NCBI RefSeq assembly: GCF_030409945.1
Contig: NZ_JAUFQV010000012.1
Location: 1-64,000, forward strand
Origin: Vibrio tapetis subsp. quintayensis
Lineage (GTDB): Bacteria > Pseudomonadota > Gammaproteobacteria > Enterobacterales > Vibrionaceae
Direction: 5' to 3'
Length of the DNA stretch: 64,000 bases
Part shown: piece after piece, positions 44,864 to 54,659 of the stretch
How positions within the stretch are numbered: the first letter of the stretch is position 1
Layout: the number at the start of each line of letters is the position of its first letter
The notes under the pieces: model-generated
The model's database searches: none
What the model saw: the letters and a program-made list of their open reading frames with translations, nothing else
What the model was told of the DNA's origin: nothing
Translations under genes and position numbers: made by a program

Positions 44864-45802
44864 CTAATTATGGTTGTGTTGGCTGGTGCGATTTTCCAAC
44901 CAACCAAACCCTAGTGACAAGCTAAGACAAAGTAACAAATAACAGAGGCCCACAAACAACCAAATTTCAAAAATCAGGCCAGATGAATTAGCCATCTCTG
45001 TACCTACAAAGGTTAATTCTTGAATGGATATTAAGGCGACGATAGAAGAGTCTTTAACCAGTGAAATAGTTTGCCCTGCCAATGTTGGCGTAATAGCTGA
45101 AAGTACTTGTGGCGCAACGACATAGCGATACTTAGACCAAGTAGATAGGCCGAGCGCATCTGCAGCTTCCCATTGTCCTTTAGGGACACCGGCCAACCCA
45201 GCACGCACAACTTCTGCGATATAAGCAGAGGAGAGCAGGCCGATACAAAGCACCCCAGATACCAAGTTTTCCCATATGTTAGCAGGACCAAACAAGGCTG
45301 ACTGAATGGGGTTAATCTCACCGTTGTGATCGCGAAGCAGTGCATCTAATCCAAGTAAAGGAATGAGCTGATTTGAGATGAAAAAATAGAAAATGAACAC
45401 GAACACTAAGGGCGGAATATTGCGTATTAGTTGAATAAACGCGTTGGCTGGAATTTTAAACAGTGAAATGCCAGAAAAACGAGCCACACCTAGCGCTGTA
45501 CCTAGAACGAGAGCGAGCAGCATGCCCCAAGCACTCAATCTCAGTGTTGATAGCAAGCCTTGAAAGAAGTATGGCAAGCTTCCATCGGAGCGCGGGGTAA
45601 AAATGAGGTCAATAGCATCAGACCATCGCCATTGATATTGGATCCCTATTGACCAGCGTTGGTATAGCCATACTGAACCGATAGCGAGGGCGACGATCAG
45701 TACCAAATCAAGCCATGTCGGCTTCCAGTTTATGAGCGACAATCGACTAACGGTAGTATTTAATGGCTTTGTGTTGTGCTTGCTGGTGGTTAGATCGTCC
45801 AA
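44864..45802 (-). CDS. Polar amino-acid ABC permease, GltK/AapM-like
   Basis: This 312-residue inner-membrane permease of the HisMQ family has the EAA cytoplasmic loop GQWEAADALGLS, contacting the ATPase. The extended N-terminal region and large loop between helices resemble AapM/BztC-type permeases. It is the last gene of the four-gene importer operon, separated from the binding protein by 127 bases containing a strong stem-loop. Confidence 0.9.
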   Translation of the reverse strand: MDDLTTSKHNTKPLNTTVSRLSLINWKPTWLDLVLIVALAIGSVWLYQRWSIGIQYQWRWSDAIDLIFTPRSDGSLPYFFQGLLSTLRLSAWGMLLALVLGTALGVARFSGISLFKIPANAFIQLIRNIPPLVFVFIFYFFISNQLIPLLGLDALLRDHNGEINPIQSALFGPANIWENLVSGVLCIGLLSSAYIAEVVRAGLAGVPKGQWEAADALGLSTWSKYRYVVAPQVLSAITPTLAGQTISLVKDSSIVALISIQELTFVGTEMANSSGLIFEIWLFVGLCYLLLCLSLSLGFGWLENRTSQHNHN

Positions 45803-45860
45803 AATTTTCCTATTTGCGGTACTGATGATGGCTATATGTTTTCTGTTAAACAGGTATATC

Positions 45861-45918
45861 GAAGCGCTTATTTAAGTGATCACTTATACAAACAACGACA
45901 AGTGTAAATAAACGCTTC
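45861..45918 (-). terminator. Intra-operon stem-loop
   Basis: GAAGCGCTTATTTA (45861-45874) pairs with TAAATAAACGCTTC (45905-45918), one mismatch, enclosing the palindrome AAGTGATCACTT. It lies between binding-protein and second permease genes without a strong T run, so it may act as a partial terminator or 3'-end protector that raises binding-protein mRNA over permease mRNA. Confidence 0.5.
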
Positions 45919-45929
45919 AATTCACGAGT

Positions 45930-46754
45930 TTATTGGCCTGCGGCTATCTGCTGTTGCCAGTCTAGCGTTGAGAACCAATACTCGTATCGTTCTGCTAACC
46001 ATCCGTCTGCGGTTCTGGCTTCAATCCAGTTGTTGAAAAACTCGGTTTTGTCGTCTTCACCCAGTCTCACTGCAAAGGCTTCATTACCTTTTGATAAACG
46101 TTCAGTAAACGGAATAAACAATTTATCTGAGTTCTTCACCGCTTCGTGTTCTGGCTTTGGGCTAGAGGCAATGACGGCATGAGCATTGCCATTCAATACT
46201 TCTTGGAACGCTTGAGCATCGTCATCAAATTGAAGGATCTTGGCTTTAGGAAATGTTTCTCTTGCAACTTGAACAGTGAATGCACCGCGGCGGGCAGCAA
46301 TTTTTATGCGGCGAGAGTTGAAGTCACTTGGAGAGCTAAAACCCTCGGCGAGTGTTTTGTTAGCCGCGACTTGAACACCAGAATGTGAGTAAGGGGAAGT
46401 GAACAAGACGCTTTTAGCACGCTCAGGTGTAATTGACATTCCGCCAATGATAACGTCAAATTTCTTCGCCAGAAGCGCAGGAATAATGCCGTCCCATGCA
46501 GTTGGAACAAACTCTACTTTCCAGCCTGAATCTTGCGCCAGACGTTTAGCAACATCAATTTCGAAACCGATTAAATCACCTTGCTTATCACGCATGGCCC
46601 AAGGAACGAACGTGGACATGCCAACTCGTAGTGTGCCGCGGTCAGTGATTTTATCAAGGTTAGGTGTTTCGCTCGCAAACGTGGGTAGTGCCATCGTAGC
46701 GCTTAAGATTACCCCAACGGCGGCTTTAAATGCCGATTTTGGTATTAGCTTCAT
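45930..46754 (-). CDS. Amino-acid ABC periplasmic binding protein
   Basis: This 274-residue family-3 solute-binding protein has a signal peptide cleaved near FASE (28), the RGTLRVGMSTFVPWAMRD start and GFEIDVAKRLA motif, and the IIGGMSITPERAKSVLF segment that contacts the ligand alpha-amino/carboxylate groups. It delivers a polar amino acid to the two permeases. Side-chain specificity cannot be read. The fold is shared with the sensor domain of the GGDEF protein at 43461. Confidence 0.92.
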   Translation of the reverse strand: MKLIPKSAFKAAVGVILSATMALPTFASETPNLDKITDRGTLRVGMSTFVPWAMRDKQGDLIGFEIDVAKRLAQDSGWKVEFVPTAWDGIIPALLAKKFDVIIGGMSITPERAKSVLFTSPYSHSGVQVAANKTLAEGFSSPSDFNSRRIKIAARRGAFTVQVARETFPKAKILQFDDDAQAFQEVLNGNAHAVIASSPKPEHEAVKNSDKLFIPFTERLSKGNEAFAVRLGEDDKTEFFNNWIEARTADGWLAERYEYWFSTLDWQQQIAAGQ

Positions 46755-46768
46755 GCTGATTTACTCCA

Positions 46769-47566
46769 TTATTGTGTGCGCCATTGAGCGCCGAGTTTGT
46801 GTTCCATCCAAGCCGAAAGCCCAGATAGGGTTAGCGTTAGTAGCAAATAAATTGCGGCGACGGTAAACCAAATTTCGAAAGGCATCGCGGTTTCTGAAAC
46901 AATATTTCGCCCCTCAGTGGTCAGGTCGAAAATGGCCATTACGCTGACAATAGACGAGTTTTTGATCAACGATACCACTTCGTTAGTCAGGGGCGGCAGC
47001 GTTCTTTGTAGCATTTGAGGTAAAATGACGTCTCGATAAGTTGAAAACGAAGATAGCCCCAACGATTTAGCCGCTTCAAATTGACCTTTTGGAATACTGT
47101 TAAGTCCGGCACGAAAAACTTCAGCGGTATAAGCACCTTGAAATAACGCTAGTGCCAAAATGGCCGTAGCGAATCGATCTAACCCAATCATTGGTCCAAA
47201 AACAAAATACAGCAAGTAGATCTGAACTAATAAAGGCGTGTTCCGAATCAATTCAATGTAGAGACGAGCGAGCGCTCGGCCAACAATAGAGTTTGATAAG
47301 CGTAACAGAGCCGTCGCTAATCCTATGATTAAGGTAGCGATTAAACTGAGAAATGAAATATGAAGCGTAACCAACAGCCCCTCTAATAATTCAGCAGGCC
47401 ACCATTCATCATCTTCAAAGAACGCGATAAAATCGGGCACTCGATCCCATTGCCACTGATATTGCATGGCTTCGGCGCCCGATTGCAGTAGCCAGGCTAT
47501 CCCGATAACTAACAGAATAATTTGCAGTAAGGCAGATAAAACAGGCTTAAGAATTTTCATCGGCAT
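46769..47566 (-). CDS. Polar amino-acid ABC permease, GltJ-like
   Basis: This 265-residue HisMQ-type permease has the EAA loop GQFEAAKSLGLSS and about five helices. The start overlaps the ATPase stop codon by one base (TGATG), indicating translational coupling. It heterodimerises with the permease at 44864. Confidence 0.92.
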   Translation of the reverse strand: MPMKILKPVLSALLQIILLVIGIAWLLQSGAEAMQYQWQWDRVPDFIAFFEDDEWWPAELLEGLLVTLHISFLSLIATLIIGLATALLRLSNSIVGRALARLYIELIRNTPLLVQIYLLYFVFGPMIGLDRFATAILALALFQGAYTAEVFRAGLNSIPKGQFEAAKSLGLSSFSTYRDVILPQMLQRTLPPLTNEVVSLIKNSSIVSVMAIFDLTTEGRNIVSETAMPFEIWFTVAAIYLLLTLTLSGLSAWMEHKLGAQWRTQ

Positions 47567-48288
47567 CAGTAGCTTAAAATCTGCTGTAAAAAGGCTTGTG
47601 TACGTTGGTGCTTCGGTTTTTCGAATAACGTTTGTGGTGTCGCACTTTCAATGATTTCACCCTCATCCATAAATATGACTTTGTCGGCGACCTTTTTCGC
47701 AAACCCCATTTCATGAGTGACGCACATCATGGTCATACCATCCGAGGCGAGCTCGGTCATCACATCAAGAACTTCATTGATCATCTCCGGGTCTAAAGCG
47801 GATGTTGGCTCATCAAACAATAAGATTTGAGGCTGCATACAAAGTGAACGCGCAATCGCGACTCGTTGCTGTTGGCCACCAGACAGTTGAACGGGGTATT
47901 TATTTGCTTGTTCGATAATTTGAACACGGTCGAGGTAGTGCAACGCTTGCTTTTCGGCTTCTGCCTGTGAAAGGCCAAGAGTACGTCTTGGCGCAAGAGT
48001 AAGGTTGTCTAGCACCGATAAGTGTGGAAAGAGATGAAAGTGCTGGAATACCATGCCAATGGTCCCAGGCTTCAGCTGTTTGGAATTTGGCCTATGGCCG
48101 AATACGTCCAATTCACCGGAATTCAAGCTTTCTAGGTCATTAACACAGCGTATCAGGGTTGATTTTCCAGAACCCGATGGGCCACAAACCACCACAATTT
48201 CACCTTTGGAAACCGTTAAGTTGATGCCTTTCAGCGCTTGAAAATTGCCATACCATTTGTCGACGTTACGAAACTCTATTGCATTCAT
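47566..48288 (-). CDS. Polar amino-acid ABC ATPase, GlnQ-like
   Basis: This 240-residue ATPase has Walker [10 protein letters not shown] near residue 35, signature [15 protein letters not shown] and Walker [15 protein letters not shown]. It is first in the importer operon: ATPase, permease, binding protein, permease. Specificity class (glutamate, glutamine, other) is not resolved by sequence. Confidence 0.95.
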   Translation of the reverse strand: MNAIEFRNVDKWYGNFQALKGINLTVSKGEIVVVCGPSGSGKSTLIRCVNDLESLNSGELDVFGHRPNSKQLKPGTIGMVFQHFHLFPHLSVLDNLTLAPRRTLGLSQAEAEKQALHYLDRVQIIEQANKYPVQLSGGQQQRVAIARSLCMQPQILLFDEPTSALDPEMINEVLDVMTELASDGMTMMCVTHEMGFAKKVADKVIFMDEGEIIESATPQTLFEKPKHQRTQAFLQQILSY

Positions 48289-48628
48289 AGAGATAGGCGA
48301 GCCATCTTTGTAATTTTTATTACTAATACCATAGCAACATCGTGACTTTATTGCATCTTATTCTCCTGATATTCATGCTCTTCACAGGCGATGAGGAGTG
48401 GATGTTTCGAATGATGAATATTTTGATTGAAATCGAACATTTATATTTCAACATAATTGGTAACTAACAGACTAATTTTTGTAATAAAAAATTAATAATT
48501 TAACGATTGTGTCACGGAATTATTCAATAAAACGAGCAAAAATACTCTCGAAATGCATTCGTTCGAAATAATAATCTATTCATTCGAACTCATTCTATAA
48601 TAATTAAGATAATAACAAGAGGTCTGTT
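48289..48628. promoter_or_regulatory. glpT upstream region with GlpR-like half-sites
   Basis: 340 bases between divergent transporter genes. Several TTCGAA-centred motifs occur: ATGTTTCGAATG near 48402, TCGAACAT at 48433-48440, ATTCGTTCGAAAT near 48557 and ATTCGAACTCAT near 48582. They resemble half-sites of the GlpR operator (TGTTCG...CGAACA), which represses glycerol-3-phosphate genes. No complete consensus operator seen. Confidence 0.4.
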
Positions 48629-49996
48629 ATGTTTGGTATCTTCAAACCCAAACCGCACCTTGATCGGCTGCCTGCTGATCAAATTGGCGCTACCTACACT
48701 CGACTCCGTTGGCAATTGTTTCTCGGCATTTTTGTTGGTTATGCTGGTTACTACCTAGTTCGAAAAAACTTCAGTTTAGCGATGCCATATCTCATTGAAC
48801 AAGGATTTAGCCGAGGTGAGTTAGGCGTGGCTTTGGCGGCCGTTTCTATCGCGTATGGGTTGTCCAAGTTTTTAATGGGCAGTGTCTCTGATCGCTCCAA
48901 CCCTCGGTATTTCCTCAGTGCTGGCCTATTAATGTCGGCTGCGGTTATGTTCTGTTTTGGCTTTATGCCATGGGCAACGGGCAGTGTAGCAGCAATGTTC
49001 GTTCTACTATTCCTAAACGGTTGGTTTCAGGGAATGGGGTGGCCTGCGTGTGGACGAACTATGGTTCACTGGTGGTCTCGTAAAGAACGGGGAGAGGTAG
49101 TCTCGGTATGGAACGTTGCCCACAACGTGGGCGGTGGCTTAATTGGGCCAATGTTCCTACTTGGTCTTTGGGCGTTCAACGATGACTGGCGTGCTGCTTT
49201 TTATGTGCCTGCATTTTTCGCTACGTTAGTCGCCATTTTCGTTTGGTTTACGGTGCGTGATACTCCGCAATCATGCGGTCTTCCTTCAATTGAAGAGCAC
49301 AAAGACGATTACCCTGATGACTATAAAGAAGAACACGAACAAGAGATGACCGCGAAGGAAATTTTCTTTAAGTACGTATTCTCCAATAAACTTCTTTGGT
49401 CGATAGCGATTGCAAACGCCTTTGTTTACTTGATCCGTTATGGCGTGCTGGATTGGGCTCCGGTTTATCTAAATGAAGCAAAACAATTCACGGTAGACAA
49501 ATCTTCTTGGGCTTACTTCTTGTATGAGTGGGCCGGTATTCCAGGAACGCTATTGTGTGGTTGGATATCTGACCGATTATTCAAAGGACGCCGAGCTCCT
49601 GCGGGTATCTTGTTTATGGTACTGGTGACTGTCGCGGTACTTGTGTACTGGTTTAACCCTGCAGGTAACCCTATGGTTGATATGGCAGCGTTAGTTGCGA
49701 TTGGCTTCTTGATCTACGGGCCGGTTATGTTGATAGGCCTTTATGCACTTGAGCTTGCACCGAAAAAAGCGGCAGGTACTGCGGCAGGTCTGACTGGGTT
49801 ATTTGGTTACTTGGGTGGCGCTGTTGCAGCAAATGCGATCTTGGGTTACACCGTAGATCACTTTGGTTGGGATGGGGGCTTTATGGTCTTAACCGCTTCT
49901 TGTGTTTTGTCTGTCGTGTGTCTGATTTATGCGCATTTTGGTGAGAAAAAACATCATGAAGACAAACAGAAAAAGGCGGAGGAAGCACTGGCTTAG
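48629..49996 (+). CDS. glpT: Glycerol-3-phosphate:phosphate antiporter
   Basis: This 455-residue 12-helix MFS antiporter matches E. coli GlpT closely: [15 protein letters not shown] with the substrate-binding Arg near residue 45, [30 protein letters not shown] and the second-half AIPG-like [20 protein letters not shown] (read as its two halves). It imports glycerol 3-phosphate in exchange for phosphate. Usually paired with glpQ, which is absent here. Ribosome binding site AAGAGG. Confidence 0.96.
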   Translation: MFGIFKPKPHLDRLPADQIGATYTRLRWQLFLGIFVGYAGYYLVRKNFSLAMPYLIEQGFSRGELGVALAAVSIAYGLSKFLMGSVSDRSNPRYFLSAGLLMSAAVMFCFGFMPWATGSVAAMFVLLFLNGWFQGMGWPACGRTMVHWWSRKERGEVVSVWNVAHNVGGGLIGPMFLLGLWAFNDDWRAAFYVPAFFATLVAIFVWFTVRDTPQSCGLPSIEEHKDDYPDDYKEEHEQEMTAKEIFFKYVFSNKLLWSIAIANAFVYLIRYGVLDWAPVYLNEAKQFTVDKSSWAYFLYEWAGIPGTLLCGWISDRLFKGRRAPAGILFMVLVTVAVLVYWFNPAGNPMVDMAALVAIGFLIYGPVMLIGLYALELAPKKAAGTAAGLTGLFGYLGGAVAANAILGYTVDHFGWDGGFMVLTASCVLSVVCLIYAHFGEKKHHEDKQKKAEEALA

Positions 49997-50050
49997 TCTT
50001 GATCTGAGCGAGAATGAAATTGCTGATTTTTCGGCAAATTGAAATCAAAT

Positions 50051-50097
50051 AAAGCCAGAGGTGAGATCGGCAAGATCGAATACCTCTGGCTTTTTTG
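50051..50097 (+). terminator. Terminator after glpT
   Basis: AAAGCCAGAGGT (50051-50062) and ACCTCTGGCTTT (50082-50093), followed by T run. Confidence 0.9.
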
Positions 50098-50177
50098 TTT
50101 ATAGTCATTGAAGCATCACTTAAAACTAGAATAGAATGCGAATAATTTGTATTAATCATTAGATTTAGAAGTTAAAC

Positions 50178-50855
50178 ATGTCCCGTATTCTGGTTATAGA
50201 TGATGATGTACCCCTGTGTGAATTATTGAATGATGTGCTGCTTGAGGAAGGCTATGACGTCCATTGCTGCCATTGCGGTGAATCTGGGTTGGCCTATATG
50301 CAGTCTTACCCGGTTGACTTAGTACTCCTTGATGTCATGTTGCCTAACATAGATGGCATGCAAATGGCCCGTAGGATTTGCCAGCGATTCGCTACCCCAA
50401 TACTCATGCTGACGGCGCTTAATGATGAAAATACAATGATGGATAGCCTTCAAGCAGGGGCTGATCATTACATGCCAAAACCTTTTCAAGTGCCGGAGTT
50501 GCTAACAAGAATGACCGCCATGCTACGCAGGGTCGGGTTAGAGAAACAGCGCCAAATGGTGGTGAATGAATCCCCTAAGCATACAGCCCATCGTGGGTTT
50601 GCGGATCAGCTCACTGGTTTGCCCTTAACCGGAACGGAAGTTGACTTACTAGAGTACCTTCTTAACCGAAAAGATATTGTCGTTTCTAAAGCTGAGTTAC
50701 AGCTAAAAGTGTTGAAAAAAGATCTTAGCCCGTTTGATCGTAATTTAGATATGCATATCAGCAATATTCGTCGGAAATTGGTGCAAGCAGGGTTGCCAAA
50801 ACAGGTTATAAAAACGATTCGTGGTAAAGGGTACAGTTTTGTTGAGTCGGTTTAA
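50178..50855 (+). CDS. OmpR-family response regulator, CpxR-like
   Basis: This 225-residue regulator has acidic pocket DDD (8-10), phospho-Asp52 in LLDVMLP, Lys in MPKPFQ and a C-terminal winged helix ending KTIRGKGYSFVESV. Overall pattern resembles CpxR. The kinase gene overlaps its 3' end. It sits between glpT and a Fur-preceded receptor; whether it controls either is not known. Confidence 0.92.
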   Translation: MSRILVIDDDVPLCELLNDVLLEEGYDVHCCHCGESGLAYMQSYPVDLVLLDVMLPNIDGMQMARRICQRFATPILMLTALNDENTMMDSLQAGADHYMPKPFQVPELLTRMTAMLRRVGLEKQRQMVVNESPKHTAHRGFADQLTGLPLTGTEVDLLEYLLNRKDIVVSKAELQLKVLKKDLSPFDRNLDMHISNIRRKLVQAGLPKQVIKTIRGKGYSFVESV

Positions 50856-52209
50856 GCGCCTTTTATGGCCGAGAACAGAATCGTTAGCAGCGCGGCTCTT
50901 TTCCTATTTCGCCATTATCTTGCTGTTGATCTTAGGTGCGCAGAACTTAGCAGAAAGAGCGTTGATGAAAGCACTGCTTCAAGTGCCAGATAATGTCCAA
51001 ATTGATATGCGGGCTTTGGCCGTAGAAGCCGAAGAGCGGTTACAACAAGGGGATATGCAGAAATTAGCCGATTGGGAGCGAGCTCAAAGCTATTATCTGT
51101 TTGTGTTGGATGAGAAGCACAATGCGCTCAGCGGCCGTGAAATGCATCCGCACTTTAAATTTAAGCTGCGGTTCATTCGTCGGCTAGATACCACATTGCA
51201 AGATCGGGTCAATCAACCGATCATTTCAATGCCGCTCAGTGATAAGCGTCAGTTGGTAATTCAGTTTCCTCACGCAAAGCATCCGGCGCACTTTTATCGC
51301 TATTACTTTGGTGCAAGCCAAGTCGTGATCGCTATTTTGATACTCAGTGTGTTTTCATTGTTACTGGCCCGCTATCTGCAAAAACCGTTGTCTCAATTGC
51401 AAGTGGCTAGCCGTCAACTTGCAGACGGCGATTATCATGTACGAGTCGAAGATGTCGTAGGCAAAGATGTGGCTGAATTTGCCGAGCTTGCAAAAGACTT
51501 CGATAATATGGCTTTTCGGATTGAAGAAATGGCCGAAAAACAACGCCGCTTAATACGTGATGTGTCTCATGAATTAAGAACGCCATTAGCTCGCCAGAAT
51601 CTAGCATTGCATTTGGTGCGAAAGAGGATTCCCGTTGAACTGCACCCTCTAGCGGATCGATTAGGCCGTGAATCTGACGTGATGAACGAGCTTATTGACG
51701 AGATCATGGAATATAGCAAATTGGAAATGGCGACTTATGTGCCTAGGCTAATGCCGTTGCAGTTAGATGCTTTGGTGTCTCAGTCTGTGTTGGACGTGTC
51801 ATTATTAAAACACGGTTCGCAAACCATCATCAATGACATACCAAATGACCTACCGATTATTCTCGCCGATGAGCGACTGATGCTGCGAGTATTGGATAAT
51901 TTATTAGCCAACGCCGTGAAATATGCTGGTGAAAACGCGAAAGTGGTGATCTCTGGGGACGTTATCGGTGAACAGGTGATCATGCGAGTGGAAGATGATG
52001 GGCCCGGCATACCCAATACACACTTAACTAACATTTTTGACCCATTTACTCGGTTAGAACAAGCACGAGATAAGCAGTCCGGAGGATATGGATTAGGGCT
52101 TTCAATTGTAAAGGAGTCTATGAGGGTGATGAAAGGTGAAGTGTGCGCGGAAAACAGGGAACCATCAGGGCTTAGTGTAACTCTATCTTTTTATTCGCAA
52201 AAATCTTAA
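50839..52209 (+). CDS. Sensor histidine kinase, CpxA-like
   Basis: This kinase of about 456 residues has two membrane helices (about 20-37 and 159-177), a small periplasmic domain, HAMP domain (PLSQLQVASRQLADGDY), phospho-acceptor His244 in DVSHELRTPLARQ, N box LDNLLANAVKYA and G boxes DDGPGIP and GGYGLGLSIV. TTG at 50839 has AAGGG seven bases upstream and gives a normal N-terminus; the GTG at 50821 is the alternative. Either start overlaps the regulator gene, implying coupled translation. Confidence 0.9.
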   Translation: MLSRFKRLLWPRTESLAARLFSYFAIILLLILGAQNLAERALMKALLQVPDNVQIDMRALAVEAEERLQQGDMQKLADWERAQSYYLFVLDEKHNALSGREMHPHFKFKLRFIRRLDTTLQDRVNQPIISMPLSDKRQLVIQFPHAKHPAHFYRYYFGASQVVIAILILSVFSLLLARYLQKPLSQLQVASRQLADGDYHVRVEDVVGKDVAEFAELAKDFDNMAFRIEEMAEKQRRLIRDVSHELRTPLARQNLALHLVRKRIPVELHPLADRLGRESDVMNELIDEIMEYSKLEMATYVPRLMPLQLDALVSQSVLDVSLLKHGSQTIINDIPNDLPIILADERLMLRVLDNLLANAVKYAGENAKVVISGDVIGEQVIMRVEDDGPGIPNTHLTNIFDPFTRLEQARDKQSGGYGLGLSIVKESMRVMKGEVCAENREPSGLSVTLSFYSQKS

Positions 52210-52275
52210 TTTTTTGAGTAGTTAAAGGTATTTACAGTCGCGTTCAAGTGCAAAGAATGTAAATTTAACTGCAAG

Positions 52276-52290
52276 TGATAACTATTATCA
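52276..52290. promoter_or_regulatory. Fur operator before siderophore receptor
   Basis: TGATAACTATTATCA, the same 15-mer as at 18158 and 35388, about 120 bases before the receptor start. Confidence 0.85.
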
Positions 52291-52410
52291 ATACTATTCG
52301 CAGCATAAATCGAGGTGGCTTAGCAAAGTTACCCTTAATGTTGCTTTCTCTTCTTAGCTAGCCCGAAAGGCGCTGGTAATTTGGAAGAGGTTTATTGGAG
52401 ATAAAGGATT

Positions 52411-54495
52411 ATGACTTCTAAAAGTCAATTAGCGGTACTTATCGGTGCCATTTTGTCAGCGCCTGTTGCGTACGCAGAAACGAACACTGCAGATGAGCAC
52501 ATGGTCGTTACAGGTCGTGATCACGGCTACAAAGCGGATACCAACACCACCGCAATGAAAATTGAGGCCTCTCAGTTAGAAACCCCAGGACAAGTTGCCG
52601 TTATCGATGAGCAAATCATTGATGAGCAGCGTGCAAGCACGCTAGGCCAAGTTCTTGCAAACGATGCAAGTATCGGTGCTGGTGGTAATAGCCGTAACCG
52701 TGAGCGCTTCAATTTACGTGGTTTTGATTTGCAAGTATTGCGTGACGGTCGTAAGCACTGGTCTCACTACAAGCAACCCATTGAACTTTTAGAACGTGTT
52801 GAAGTATTAAAAGGCCCATCAGGTCTGTTATACGGAACTTCAGCTCCAGGCGGCATGGTAAACATGGTGTCTAAAAAGCCAACTTACGAAACTCAAGTGA
52901 ATGTTAGCCAAGACCTAGGTTCTAATAACCACTCACGTTCCGTTGCTGATGTAAGCGGTGCGTTAAATGACGAGCAAACGTTACGTGCTCGCGCTGTATT
53001 ATCAAAAATGACTGAAGATTCGTGGCGCACATACGGTGACGGCAGCACACACTCAACAGAGCGTGTTGTTGGTGGCCTATTTGTAGACTACGACATCAAT
53101 GATGATGTTACTTTGTCGCTACACTACGACAACACATACGACAAAGGCAACGTAGATTCAGGCGCTTTCGTGGTTGATGGCAAAGCGGTTAACGGTCGTG
53201 AGCACATTTGGGATGCGCAATGGTCTACCATTGAAAACCGTTCTGAGAACATTGGTTTTGATGTGAATGCACAGCTTAACGATACTTGGGCGCTAACGAC
53301 TGGCTTTAACTACCAAGACTTCAATCGTCAAGATATCGAGAGTTTCCCTAGCTTATCGAACGTTAACCCAGATGGTACCGGTACGGTGACTCACGGTGGT
53401 TCAGATCGTAAGGACCATTGGGTACATCAAACAGGTTATGTTGACTTCGTCGGTAATTTTGATGCGCTAGGCGTATCTCACCAGATGCTTGTTGGTGCCA
53501 ACTGGTTGGGTTATACCTATGACAGAAACCAAACTAGCTTCAATAAATCTATTGTCGGAGCGAATGATCCAGTACCAACACCTACGCCAAAAGCTGGTGC
53601 ACCTAGAATTTCACATAGCCACTCAGATTCTTATGGTGTTTACGTTCAAGACATGGTGACGTTTAACGACCAATGGCAAGTGTTAGCGGGTGCTCGTTTT
53701 GACGAAACGCGCAGTAAAGGTCGTAAAGATAACGCGGTATCACCTAAGCTCGCTGCGATTTATCATCCTGCAGAGAACGGTTCTTTATACTTAACTTATG
53801 CTGAAAGTTTTGAGCATCAGGGTGAAGTATCGGGCAGTGAGTATGTGAACGATGGCCAACAGCTTGATCCTCGCCGTGGCAAACTCTACGAGCTTGGTAC
53901 TAAGTGGAATTTGCTTGAAGATAAGTTGTATTTAACCGGTGCGTTATTTGATATTACAGAAGAAGGTCGTACGTTCAAAGAAGACGCTGGTAATAACATG
54001 TACAACCTAACGCAAGCAGGTGAGCAAAATCACCGTGGTGCGGAAGTGTCTGCACAAGGTTTTGTGACTGATAAGTTCTCTGTTAGCGCTTCTGCTATGT
54101 ACATCAATGCGGAATATGTGAAGTATCAAGATTATCGTGGTAATGACTTATCCGGCAACCGCCCAGCAGACGTACCAGAGTACACTGCAAGTGTTTGGAC
54201 TCGTTATAACTTCGACAATAATACAGACGCCAACTTAGGTGCGGTGTATGTTGGCGAACGTTATGGTGATGCTGCAAATACCTTTAAGAAAGACGGTTAC
54301 ACACGATTCGATTTAGGTGTTGCACACACTCACAACTATGATGAAAATCTAGATATCATTGCTCGCTTCAATGTTGAGAACCTATTTGATACCGAATACT
54401 TCGGTGGTGGCGGCTCGAAAGATGGCGCGGGTTATAAAAATGTCGTAGTCGGTGAAGGCCGTAACTTCATGGCATCAGTTCAATTGCGCTATTAA
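52411..54495 (+). CDS. TonB-dependent siderophore receptor
   Basis: This 694-residue outer-membrane receptor of the ferrichrome/FhuE-like siderophore class has a signal peptide ending AYA (23), TonB box-like DEHMVVTG, plug motifs FNLRGFDLQVLRDG and ERVEVLKGPSGLLYGTSAPG (read as two parts), and a barrel ending in LRY. Codon use is strongly biased to CGT/GGT/AAC-type codons, suggesting high expression. It is Fur-preceded and lies directly upstream of the TonB2 operon, so receptor and energiser are physically linked. Ligand unknown. Confidence 0.92.
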   Translation: MTSKSQLAVLIGAILSAPVAYAETNTADEHMVVTGRDHGYKADTNTTAMKIEASQLETPGQVAVIDEQIIDEQRASTLGQVLANDASIGAGGNSRNRERFNLRGFDLQVLRDGRKHWSHYKQPIELLERVEVLKGPSGLLYGTSAPGGMVNMVSKKPTYETQVNVSQDLGSNNHSRSVADVSGALNDEQTLRARAVLSKMTEDSWRTYGDGSTHSTERVVGGLFVDYDINDDVTLSLHYDNTYDKGNVDSGAFVVDGKAVNGREHIWDAQWSTIENRSENIGFDVNAQLNDTWALTTGFNYQDFNRQDIESFPSLSNVNPDGTGTVTHGGSDRKDHWVHQTGYVDFVGNFDALGVSHQMLVGANWLGYTYDRNQTSFNKSIVGANDPVPTPTPKAGAPRISHSHSDSYGVYVQDMVTFNDQWQVLAGARFDETRSKGRKDNAVSPKLAAIYHPAENGSLYLTYAESFEHQGEVSGSEYVNDGQQLDPRRGKLYELGTKWNLLEDKLYLTGALFDITEEGRTFKEDAGNNMYNLTQAGEQNHRGAEVSAQGFVTDKFSVSASAMYINAEYVKYQDYRGNDLSGNRPADVPEYTASVWTRYNFDNNTDANLGAVYVGERYGDAANTFKKDGYTRFDLGVAHTHNYDENLDIIARFNVENLFDTEYFGGGGSKDGAGYKNVVVGEGRNFMASVQLRY

Positions 54496-54512
54496 TCGGC
54501 AGTTGAGTTAAA

Positions 54513-54544
54513 AATAAGGAGAAAGCGAGAGCTTTCTCCTTATT
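54513..54544 (+). terminator. Perfect 14-bp hairpin after receptor
   Basis: AATAAGGAGAAAGC and GCTTTCTCCTTATT are perfect arms around a GAGA (GNRA) tetraloop. It separates the receptor from the TonB2 operon. Core GGAGAAAGC matches the ybiT terminator at 36745. Confidence 0.88.
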
Positions 54545-54659
54545 GTGGTTTTAATGATATTGATTTTCATTTAAAGTAAGTGTGTTTAATGGCGAACACT
54601 CATCCGTTCCCCATATTTTTGTTTCTTATTATTCTAATTTTTTGTTTAAGAGTCTAACC

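Noticed and set aside
46399..46866. 155-aa plus-strand frame across binding-protein and permease genes
   Set aside because: Antisense to two clear importer genes; no domain or ribosome binding site.
48289..48628. Complete GlpR operator
   Set aside because: Only half-sites and TTCGAA motifs are present, so it is reported as a tentative regulatory region only.
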